Of a stretch of DNA of 64,000 nucleotides, positions 45,628 to 53,022 are shown piece after piece. The notes beneath the pieces were generated by a model. The model was given only the letters and a program-made list of their open reading frames with translations. It searched no databases and had not been told where the DNA came from. Made by a program: the position numbers and the translations under genes. Origin of the DNA: Ruminococcus flavefaciens FD-1 (GTDB lineage Bacteria > Bacillota > Clostridia > Oscillospirales > Ruminococcaceae); contig ACOK01000109.1 of assembly GCA_000174895.1 (NCBI GenBank), positions 1-64,000 on the forward strand. Reading direction: 5' to 3'. Positions within the stretch are counted from its first letter, which is position 1, and each line of letters opens with the position of its first letter.

Positions 45628-45807
45628 AAGGCAACACCGCACAATGCCCGCCTGACAGCTTTGCACTGAATCCTGCTTACATATTTTTCCGTCATCTTGC
45701 ACAGAAATTCCTTGGAATATGATTGTATGCCTGCGGAATTTCTATAAAATCTGACGAAAAAACCTGTCAGCGCATCTTCAGCACAAGCTTTGTGCGGTGT
45801 TGCCCTT
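45628..45807. mobile_element. 180-bp MITE-like element, copy 2 (inverted relative to copy 1)
   Basis: Ends AAGGCAACACCGCACAATGC (45628-45647) and GCTTTGTGCGGTGTTGCC plus CTT (45787-45807). The interior aligns with the reverse complement of 11338-11514, including the GTCATCTTGCACAGAAATTCC-like segment. The right end carries one extra C. No coding capacity. Confidence 0.85.
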
Positions 45808-45910
45808 AATATGACTGAACGTTTTTGAGAAGCCCCTTTTCAGAAGTTATTGCAGTTAAAAGCAGGGCAATGCCTTCCACTCACGAAGGACATCTCCCTT
45901 TCCTTCTGTT

Positions 45911-46111
45911 ATGATAGTATTAGTCCTGAATTTCCTTTATCATATTCCCAAATTGGCAATGTCCGATGCAGGCCTCATCATGCAGTCGATCGTAAATCCT
46001 TCAAAGTACAAGCTTACCGCTCAGGGAAGTTTCAATGCAGATACAGCCGACTACGGTATAACAAACTGTGACGCTCTGACCGTACAGAAGAAGTTGCTGA
46101 AGTTTGAGTGA
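45911..46111 (+). pseudogene. Dockerin relic
   Basis: The frame encodes SDAGLIMQSIVNPSKYKLTA, then NADTADYGITNCDALTVQKKLLKF, matching the second half of the neighbouring dockerins. The first calcium loop (DANCDGIVDI) is lost: the codons before SDAG read HIPKLAM. The second loop lacks the usual DG. No enzyme lies upstream. It is the tail of a deleted cellulosomal gene, next to a MITE, and still followed by a terminator. Confidence 0.75.
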
Positions 46112-46180
46112 CATATTCTACATACTTTCTCTGATACTAAAATGATGTGAGCGCCAACCATTCATGGCATAAAAAAGTTT

Positions 46181-46216
46181 AGAGGACTGAATCATAATTG
46201 GCAGTCCTCTTTATTT
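46181..46216 (+). terminator. Terminator after the dockerin relic
   Basis: AGAGGACTG pairs with CAGTCCTCT around a 12-nt loop, then TTATTTTT. Confidence 0.8.
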
Positions 46217-46310
46217 TTCACTATGTGTCTGGATTTGGTTGACAGTTACAGTCTAATTTGTATTATGTAAAAGTTACTATATGAGTATCACACATACCTT
46301 GCTAATGAGA

Positions 46311-46412
46311 TTATAATTCTTCTTTTATCTTTTTGATTGCCGCCTTTATTCCCTTTCTAATCGCACTTTCCGTAACGCAGAACTCCTCAGCTATCTCAGT
46401 GCAGGACAAAAC
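46311..46412 (-). pseudogene. C-terminal relic of a sigma-like helix-turn-helix protein
   Basis: A minus-strand frame ending at TAA 46311 reads TEIAEEFCVTESAIRKGIKA and then AIKKIKEEL, a typical region 4-type helix-turn-helix as found in small regulators of integrative elements. Upstream the frame is lost. It probably belongs to the same decayed element as the serine recombinase. Confidence 0.5.
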
Positions 46413-46844
46413 GGACGCAACACAACGACAATACGCACACAGGGTGGTAAGTCCATGAGCGTTATAATTTTGGACAAGAGCAGAATGGTGCTATGAAACA
46501 GATCAGAAAGCGCCCCGTTTCACTCGTGAAGTTTATGGCAGAGTAGTTTTAATACAGAAGGGCGTTTACGGATATCGTGGAGCGAATACGGCGTTTTTTC
46601 CGGGATATTCTTTATCCCGGACAGCACTTTTATCTTATGATGATAGTGTTGCAAGATAAAGCAGCGGAGTCGCAGCGTTAACAACGTACGGCAAAGCCGA
46701 CCGTATATTGGCAAAAACATAACTGCCGCTTCGGAGTCGGAATCCTCCATGAAATGAGATTTCGGGGTCACAGGCAGAATAAATGGCTGAAACAAGGCGT
46801 ATCAAGTGGAGTTGCAGCAATAAAACTAAAAAAAGACAGGAGAG

Positions 46845-47121
46845 ATGAAAATGCTTCACAGGAATATCGAAAAAATATTGCTTGTATACAGAATCATGAC
46901 AAGCAATACTCCCATAGAATATAGCGGAGGCGATGTCTATTTTAGAAATAAACAGGCTCGGTTATCGTTCGGAAACATCGGATATGCTGACCGAAAGAGG
47001 AATGATAGTTATTGAAAATCTCTATCCCGTTGGAGCAGATAATGAAGCGTTAAAAAAAGCTGAAACTGAGCTATACGATATTTTTTCAAAATACAAAAAA
47101 CATCTGGACAAAAGCAGATAA
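46845..47121 (+). pseudogene. Small recombinase-associated ORF(s), probably frameshifted
   Basis: Two overlapping frames: 46851-47015 (MLHRNIEKILLVYRIMTSNT and onward, with AGGAG upstream) and 46933-47121 (ending KKHLDKSR, no usable ribosome site of its own). The N-terminal part of the first and the C-terminal part of the second (RGMIVIENLYPVGADNEALK) would make one protein of about 90 residues if joined by a frameshift near 46990-47000. It lies just before the recombinase gene. Function unknown. Confidence 0.4.
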
Positions 47122-47183
47122 AAGTGATATACTGTTGACGGTGGAAAAAACCACCGTCGGCAGCTCTGAAAGGAGCTGATAAT

Positions 47184-48677
47184 CTGATAGCAATTTATGC
47201 AAGACAGTCTGTTGACCGAATGGACAGTATCTCCATCGAACAGCAGATAGACCTTTGCCAATACGAAGCAAGAGGTGAAGTTTTCAAGACCTACGTGGAC
47301 AGGGGTTACAGCGGTAAAAACACGAATCGTCCTCAGTTCACACAGATGATGAATGATATCAAACACGGTTTCATCCACGCAGTTATAGTCTACAAACTTG
47401 ACCGCATAAGCCGTTCCATACTTGACTTTTCAAATATGATGGAGATATTCAGCAAGTACAAGGTGCAGTTCATTTCGGCAACGGAAAAGTTTGATACCTC
47501 GTCGCCAATGGGCAATGCCATGCTGAATATCTGTATCGTGTTCGCCCAGCTTGAACGTGAGACCATACAGAAGCGTGTCACTGACGCTTATTATTCACGA
47601 AGCCGTAAGAGCTTTTACATGGGAGGCCCTGTCCCCTACGGATTCAGAAAAGTACCGACTGTTATTGACGGCATACACACCTCCATGTACGAACCTGTTC
47701 CCGAAGAAGCAGATGTAGTCAGGCTGATATATGAGATGTACTCTCAGCCGGACACCTCCTATGGTGATATAATAAATAAGCTGAAAGAACTTGGCATAAA
47801 AAAGCGTGACAAGGACTGGGCACGTCCACGAATAAGGGATATTCTGGTTAATCCTATTTATGTCATGGCTGACCTTGACATATATAACTTTTTTATAAAC
47901 AACGGTGCAACCGTTGCAAATGCGCCCGCCGACTTTATCGGAGAAAACGGCTGTTACAGCTACAAGAGCAGGAGCGAAAAAAAGAAAAACGCCTCCACTG
48001 TGGAAGGCAATCAGATAGTTCTCGCTCCGCATAAGGGCATAGTTGAGTCGGCAATGTGGCTGAAATGCCGTGAGAAGTGTATGTCGCAAAAGCAGATGAT
48101 ACCATCACAAAAAGCGAAGAATTCGTGGCTGTGCGGTAAGATAAAATGCGGAGAATGCGGATATGCTCTCATTGCAAAGAGATTCAAAACACGCCGCCAC
48201 CGCTATCTTCTGTGCTCAAACAAGCTGAACTCAAAGGCCTGCTGCGGTGCAGGAACGCTCTACACTGACGAAGTCGAAAAGCTTGTTTACTGCGAGATGA
48301 AAAAGAAACTCTCGCAGTTCCGCAAGCTGTCAAGCTCAGGAAGCTGTGTCCCCGATACTGAGCAAACTGAGCTTGAAATAGAACGTGCCGGTATAGACAC
48401 GGAAATAAACAGTCTGCTTGAAAAGGTACGTGACTCGGACAATGCACTGTTCCGTTACATAAACGAGCGTATCAATGACCTCGACAAAAGAAAAAACGGG
48501 ATAGAGGAGCGGATAAAGGAGCTGAAACAGAAAAAGGATATACCCGTAGACGAAATTGATAACCACCTGACCATGTGGGACGAGTTGAGTTTCTATGACA
48601 AACGCCAGGTTGCGGATACTCTCATCAGAGTGATATATGCAACTGAGAAAAAGATAACGATACAGTGGAGGATATAG
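47184..48677 (+). CDS. Large serine recombinase
   Basis: About 497 residues. The resolvase-type catalytic domain opens with IAIYARQSVD, which holds the nucleophile Ser (residue 9 from the CTG). It continues with SIEQQIDLCQYE, YVDRGYSGKNTNRPQF and VYKLDRISRS. A recombinase domain follows, then a zinc ribbon (CGKIKCGECGYALIAKR...CSNK...CCG) and a C-terminal coiled coil. Any ATG start (first at 47220) would omit the catalytic Ser. AAAGGAG (47169-47175) points to CTG 47184 or ATA 47187 as the start, both unusual. Such enzymes integrate and excise mobile elements between att sites. Only relics of an element lie nearby, so it may be stranded. Confidence 0.85.
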   Translation: MIAIYARQSVDRMDSISIEQQIDLCQYEARGEVFKTYVDRGYSGKNTNRPQFTQMMNDIKHGFIHAVIVYKLDRISRSILDFSNMMEIFSKYKVQFISATEKFDTSSPMGNAMLNICIVFAQLERETIQKRVTDAYYSRSRKSFYMGGPVPYGFRKVPTVIDGIHTSMYEPVPEEADVVRLIYEMYSQPDTSYGDIINKLKELGIKKRDKDWARPRIRDILVNPIYVMADLDIYNFFINNGATVANAPADFIGENGCYSYKSRSEKKKNASTVEGNQIVLAPHKGIVESAMWLKCREKCMSQKQMIPSQKAKNSWLCGKIKCGECGYALIAKRFKTRRHRYLLCSNKLNSKACCGAGTLYTDEVEKLVYCEMKKKLSQFRKLSSSGSCVPDTEQTELEIERAGIDTEINSLLEKVRDSDNALFRYINERINDLDKRKNGIEERIKELKQKKDIPVDEIDNHLTMWDELSFYDKRQVADTLIRVIYATEKKITIQWRI

Positions 48678-48802
48678 CAAAGCTATGTTTCGGCTTGAAC
48701 GCCAAGGCGAAGCCCTTCGCATAACTCAGGATAACCTCAGTTCCAGAAATTTCTACGCCTGCAATCCGTCTTTTGATAAGAAATGCGGTAAATAACGTGA
48801 AA

Positions 48803-48836
48803 AAAAGCCATAGCATTCATTGATGCTATGGCTTTT
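48803..48836. terminator. Bidirectional terminator between recombinase and LRR-dockerin gene
   Basis: A 14-bp stem, AAAAGCCATAGCAT with ATGCTATGGCTTTT, with A and T tracts suited to both strands. Confidence 0.85.
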
Positions 48837-48848
48837 ATATTAGATCTA

Positions 48849-50447
48849 TCAGCTTTCGGGAAGTGTATCGATCAGCTGTAAAGCATATTTCTGGATGGTT
48901 AATGCATCCTTGTTGGTCATGCCGTCACCATGATTATTAACGTCAGCATTTAACTGGCCTGCCTTAGTCATATGTGAAGGATCAGTACCTATAACGCTGT
49001 ATTTTGAAGGATTGGAAATGCTCTGCATGATTATTACAGCATCGGAAATATCAACCTTGCCGTCACAGTTTGCATCACCTGCAACATAATCGGATGCAGC
49101 AGTTGTGGTTGTAGCTGCCTTTGTTGTAGCTGATGTCTTGGCTGTTGTGGTTGTTGCAGCCTTTGTTGTAGCTGTTGTCTTGGCTGTTGTAGTTGTAGCT
49201 GCCTTTGTTGTTGCTGTTGTCTTGGCTGTTGTGGTTACAGCAGGCTTTGTGCTTGAAGTTGTTGTTGTTTCAGCATCGAGTGCAACGAATTTTATGGAAT
49301 TTTTAGCAGCGTATTTCTCTGCTGTTGAGCCCTTGTATCCATAAATTACTGTATCTGCAGAACCATATATAGAAGAAATATTAAGATCACATTCTGGATT
49401 AAGAATAGTTATTTTTTTAAGTGTAGGGCTACTGAAAGCAGAATTACCGATAAAGGTTACACTCTTAGGTATTATCACTTCTTTCAGTTTGGTATTGATA
49501 AATACACTCTCTTCAATAATTTCAAGCCCATCAGGTAAATCAATTTTTTCTAAAGGTGTGCTCTGGAATGCATGGTCTTTGATAACCTTTAAATTTTTGG
49601 ATAATTTTACATCCTTCAAAGAACTACACTGGCAAAATTCACTGCTCCATATAGTCTCAACATCGTCGCTTAATTCAACTTTTTCAAGATTATCACAAAG
49701 AGTGAATATATAACCTATATCCTTTTTCTCTTCATCACTATACTTAAACTCGCTATTAATATAAACCTCTGTCAAATTATCACAATTCCTAAAAGCATTA
49801 TCGCCTACATATTCAACTGTTTTTGGAAGCTCCAATACCTTTAATCCGCAATTCTCGAAAGCAACGTTTTCTATTCTTTTTATACTTCTTGGCCATTCTA
49901 AGGTTTCCAAAGCCTGACAATTGTAAAAAGCATATTCCCCTATATTTTCAACAGTGTCAGGTAACATAACTTCTTTAAGATTGATATCATTATAAAAAGT
50001 ATCCATTGGAACAGTATCAATAGTAGTTAACATAAGATCAACAGTAGTATATGGAGCCCAACTAAAAGCCCCATCGCCAAGAGTAATATTGCTGCTCCAA
50101 ACTACTGCTTTGTCTCTGATATCTTTTACGTGATAGCAATAGGCTGGCTCCCATTTATCTAACTGTCCCTCACCGTCAAAACTCATTAAGCCATCTTTAG
50201 TTAAACGGTATTCCGGATGCTTATCACCGTGGCTTGTATCGCCGGATATGCCTTTTTCAGGAAGCTTATATTCTTCTTTCTCATCAGTCTTCTTATCCTC
50301 TTCCGTTGCAGGCTCATCAGTTTCAGCTACAACAGGCTTTTCCTCCTCTTCAGCAACCGCACTGAATAATACGCCCGGTGTAACAGCTGAAACTGCCATT
50401 ACTGCTGAAATCAGCGATGTTAATACTCTTTTTGTTTTGTTTTTCAT
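48849..50447 (-). CDS. Secreted LRR (LRR_5/BspA-type) protein with Thr-rich linker and dockerin
   Basis: A 532-residue exported protein. Signal peptide 1-32; acidic Glu/Lys-rich region 33-75; leucine-rich repeats about 130-375 with the LRR_5 pattern (VENIGEYAFYNCQALETLEW, then KRIENVAFENCGLKVLELPK). A linker at about 392-450 is made of near-identical TTAKTTATTKAAT blocks. The dockerin is at about 455-532 (DANCDGKVDISD; second loop DVNNHGDGMTNKD). It has no enzymatic domain. Like the protein at 5445-6725, it may give the cellulosome a protein- or surface-binding function. AAGGAGG before ATG; perfect promoter upstream. Confidence 0.9.
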   Translation of the reverse strand: MKNKTKRVLTSLISAVMAVSAVTPGVLFSAVAEEEEKPVVAETDEPATEEDKKTDEKEEYKLPEKGISGDTSHGDKHPEYRLTKDGLMSFDGEGQLDKWEPAYCYHVKDIRDKAVVWSSNITLGDGAFSWAPYTTVDLMLTTIDTVPMDTFYNDINLKEVMLPDTVENIGEYAFYNCQALETLEWPRSIKRIENVAFENCGLKVLELPKTVEYVGDNAFRNCDNLTEVYINSEFKYSDEEKKDIGYIFTLCDNLEKVELSDDVETIWSSEFCQCSSLKDVKLSKNLKVIKDHAFQSTPLEKIDLPDGLEIIEESVFINTKLKEVIIPKSVTFIGNSAFSSPTLKKITILNPECDLNISSIYGSADTVIYGYKGSTAEKYAAKNSIKFVALDAETTTTSSTKPAVTTTAKTTATTKAATTTTAKTTATTKAATTTTAKTSATTKAATTTTAASDYVAGDANCDGKVDISDAVIIMQSISNPSKYSVIGTDPSHMTKAGQLNADVNNHGDGMTNKDALTIQKYALQLIDTLPES

Positions 50448-50477
50448 AGAAAAACCTCCTTATATCATTATATAAAT

Positions 50478-50506
50478 ATTATATATCAAAGGTTGCTGCT
50501 TGTCAA
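50478..50506 (-). promoter_or_regulatory. Promoter of the 48849-50447 gene
   Basis: Minus-strand TTGACA (50506-50501), 17 bp, TATAAT (50483-50478). Confidence 0.85.
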
Positions 50507-50700
50507 TAAATTAACATATAAATTCGTGCTTTTATACATTTTTTTGCATTTACTCACAATATCATTTGTCATTAAAACTTAAATAATAAAAGCTTAACGG
50601 TTAAATATAGCTCTCTATATAGAACTGTAAACATCAGCTCAGTATTCATATTTTCAAACAATTCAACATGTATTTTACGCTTCTGATTCTATTGCATTAC

Positions 50701-50932
50701 CTTCGCTTTTATGATATAATGAATGCAAAGGCATTCATTATAATCTATTTCAATGCCCTTGCAGATACGCAGATCTGCGATCTGCTCCCTGCATATCGGG
50801 CGATTATATCATAACGCTTCGCTCTTATGATATAATGAATGCAAAGGCATACATTATAATCTATTTCAATCTCCTTACAGATACGCATATTTTCGATCCT
50901 CCCCCCCCGCATATCGGGCGATTATATTTTTC
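50701..50932. repeat. Tandem duplication, 116-bp period
   Basis: The unit starting CTTCGCTTTTATGATATAAT (50701) recurs at 50817 with about a dozen changes. Each unit holds a palindrome around ATGAATGCAAAGGCATTCAT (imperfect in copy 2) and ends with CATATCGGGCGATTATAT. Both copies contain TATAAT-like boxes. It lies just before the SipW-type peptidase gene and could carry its promoter. Confidence 0.85.
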
Positions 50933-50953
50933 AGAAATGAAGGCAGACAGAAC

Positions 50954-51476
50954 ATGAACACATCTCTCAAAGCCGGCACAAAAAAATAATTCTCTCCGCA
51001 GCAAAATAACAAGATCCGCTGCTTCTATTATCTCGACTCTGATCATACTGACAGCTGTGGCGCTCACAATTCTTTTTATAGCTAAGATCAGGCCATATGT
51101 GGTGAAAACAGGTTCCATGGAACCTGCCATTCCAGTGCACAGCCTGTGTTTCGTCAATGAAAATGTCCCCCTAAGCAGTATTTCTGTAGGCGATGTCATA
51201 TCCTTCCGTGCAGACGAAGATCTGCTGGTCACCCACCGTGTGGTCGAAATCAACGGCGGCGAATATACTACCAGAGGCGATGCAAATAATGCTGATGACG
51301 CATCACCTGTCACAGACGCAAACTACATCGGCAAAACCTTTTGTGTTATCCCGAATATTGGCGTTATCCCCGGCTTTCTCCATACAACAAGCGGCAAGAT
51401 CATCGCTTGTACCATTGTTCTCATATTACTTATCCTGAGTTCTGTCCCTGTGCAGAAAAACGATGTCCCCGGCTGA
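50954..51476 (+). pseudogene. SipW-type signal peptidase I, frameshift in a poly-A tract
   Basis: The C-terminal 139 codons (from GTG 51057) hold the catalytic region KTGSMEPAIP with the nucleophile Ser, the VTHRVVEI motif with His in place of the usual Lys (the ER/SipW type), TTRGDANNADD, and a final membrane helix. Upstream codons in the same frame encode the first membrane helix (ASIISTLIILTAVALTILFI) but have no start. ATG 50954 opens another frame (MNTSLKAGTKK) that stops at TAA right after the run of seven A at 50980-50986. One extra A would join both into a protein of about 174 residues. SipW-type enzymes cut the special signal peptides of TasA/camelysin-like proteins, as found nearby. 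Confidence 0.8.
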
Positions 51477-51498
51477 CTCTGCGGCAATACCTATAATA

Positions 51499-51542
51499 AA
51501 AATGCACCTGATCCTCCTTAGAAGAATCAAGTGCATTTATTC
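51499..51542. terminator. Terminator between signal peptidase and sortase genes
   Basis: AAATGCACCTGAT pairs with ATCAAGTGCATTT (one mismatch) and is followed by ATTCTTTT on the plus strand. The two genes converge here. Confidence 0.65.
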
Positions 51543-51594
51543 TTTTGAAGCCTCATTTATAATCAAAAGCTTTTGGTCGCATTTTTCTCAGGCT

Positions 51595-52356
51595 TTATCT
51601 GATTACTCCCACAAGCACTCCCCTTGCGTCTTCATACTCAAAAGTGCAGGTGGACAGAAGTATGAGATGCATATCTGTACTGATCTCAGCGAAATCCATA
51701 GTGCAGTACTTCGCCGTATCACATATATAGTCGATATAATCCTGCTTTTCCCCGTCTGTCACAAATACCGCATGATATGCAGGCGCTGTGCTCGGAATAC
51801 TGAGATATGCGAAAAATTCAATATCATGCACACCGTCAGATCCGGCAAGAAAACCATATCTGTGACCTTCAAGGAACGCTTCATCCTTGTAAAGTCCAAT
51901 ATCCGAAAACATACGGTCATGAGTCATATTATGAGCATATACGATGGAGTTGAAGCCCTTGAAATCAACTTCACAACGATAATCCAGAAACGGACATCCC
52001 AGTTCGTAGTTGTACTCGCCGTCAAAACCGTTATGCAGGTAGAAATCATTATCCTCAGCCTGTGCTATGGGATAATCGATGTGTGTATCAGGAATGGTCA
52101 GCCATCCCACAACATCGGAATTGACTTCTTCAGCTGACTGCAAAGGAGAGCCATGATCTGTTTTTTCAGTCTCAGTCTTTCCGTTATATGAAACAAGGAC
52201 CTTCGGCTTTACCCTTTCAAAAAGCTCAAGCTGCTTGTCATCAGCCTCACTCAGCTGCTTCTCGGGGAGAATATCCTCATTATAGTATCGATACCCACAA
52301 TAGCCCCCAACTGCGATAAATACAGCCAGAACAACAAGTATCAGTGCACGTTTCAT
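51595..52356 (-). CDS. Class B sortase
   Basis: A 253-residue membrane-anchored transpeptidase. An N-terminal membrane helix lies at about 3-22. The sortase fold has H142 (YAHNM), C237 (LLSTCTFEY) and R245 (EDARG), the full catalytic triad, with the class B insert between. It cleaves an LPxTG-like signal and links proteins to the wall or to each other in pili. ATG 52356 follows GAAGGAGAAA and overlaps the end of the LPDTG protein gene, whose stop is at 52353. That protein is its natural substrate but is broken here. The sortase itself looks intact. Confidence 0.93.
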   Translation of the reverse strand: MKRALILVVLAVFIAVGGYCGYRYYNEDILPEKQLSEADDKQLELFERVKPKVLVSYNGKTETEKTDHGSPLQSAEEVNSDVVGWLTIPDTHIDYPIAQAEDNDFYLHNGFDGEYNYELGCPFLDYRCEVDFKGFNSIVYAHNMTHDRMFSDIGLYKDEAFLEGHRYGFLAGSDGVHDIEFFAYLSIPSTAPAYHAVFVTDGEKQDYIDYICDTAKYCTMDFAEISTDMHLILLSTCTFEYEDARGVLVGVIR

Positions 52357-52972
52357 TCTTTCTTTTTCTCCTTCTTTTTGAGAAGAACAAGCAGCAGCAT
52401 TCCGCCTGTCAGGACTGCCAGCACCGCAATACATATTATCCAGAAAGTGTTGTTCACTCCCAGCAGACCGGTATCCGGAAGTAAATAGTCCTCATCCACA
52501 GCGGCATAGAAGATCCATTTGAACTCGATCTCGCCTTCAACGTAGCCGGAATCCTGCGAGCCCACAAGTACGTGTTCACCGTTGATATCCACAAGCCTGT
52601 GACAGTACCCTTGTAAAACTCCTGACCGTCAAGCCAGAATGTACAGTCACAGCCCTTTTCCAGATCGATCCCTCCGCTCTTGAAAAACGGCTCTATATAG
52701 AAATATATACGATAGGATTTGTCATCACGTAGATTCATGAGCTGTACGTATTTAGTGTAGATCTAGCCGTAGTTCATATTCTCGACGTGGAAGAAATATT
52801 CGCCGGTGGAGCTGCTTATGACGTTGCCTGTATCGTCCATTGCTGTCAGTTTCTCCGGAAGTCCCTTTACCGCTCCTTCGGGCAGAGTGACCTCCGCAAA
52901 AGCTGTCACATCATGACATGAAATAAGGAGGAGGCTTGCCGTCAGAGCAGTTAGTATCCGTTTGATGCTCAT
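52353..52972 (-). pseudogene. LPDTG wall-anchored protein, broken by an amber codon and a frameshift
   Basis: The gene begins with AGGAG-like context and a signal peptide (MSIKRILTALTASLLLISCH). After NMNYG an in-frame TAG (52763-52765) interrupts it. The same frame continues as IYTKYVQLMNLRDDKSYRIY up to TVTGL near 52596, where the loss of one base shifts the frame. The other frame then gives DINGEHVLVGSQDSGYVEGE and ends with LLPDTG, a membrane helix and a KKKEKKKE tail: a complete sortase signal. About 205 residues if repaired. It is the expected sortase substrate and perhaps the base or tip pilin of the locus. Confidence 0.85.
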
Positions 52973-53022
52973 TCGCCAGCCTCCCCCTTTTTATGTTTAA
53001 TTTTCAAATGTTAGTTTTGATG

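Noticed and set aside
48685..48795. 36-codon frame after the recombinase (MFRLERQGEALRITQDNLSS...)
   Set aside because: No ribosome site and no recognised family; it may be part of an att scar or relic, too weak to list.
49105..49344. Plus-strand Val/Ala-rich frame opposite the Thr-rich linker
   Set aside because: It is the antisense of a repetitive Thr/Ala linker and has no ribosome site.
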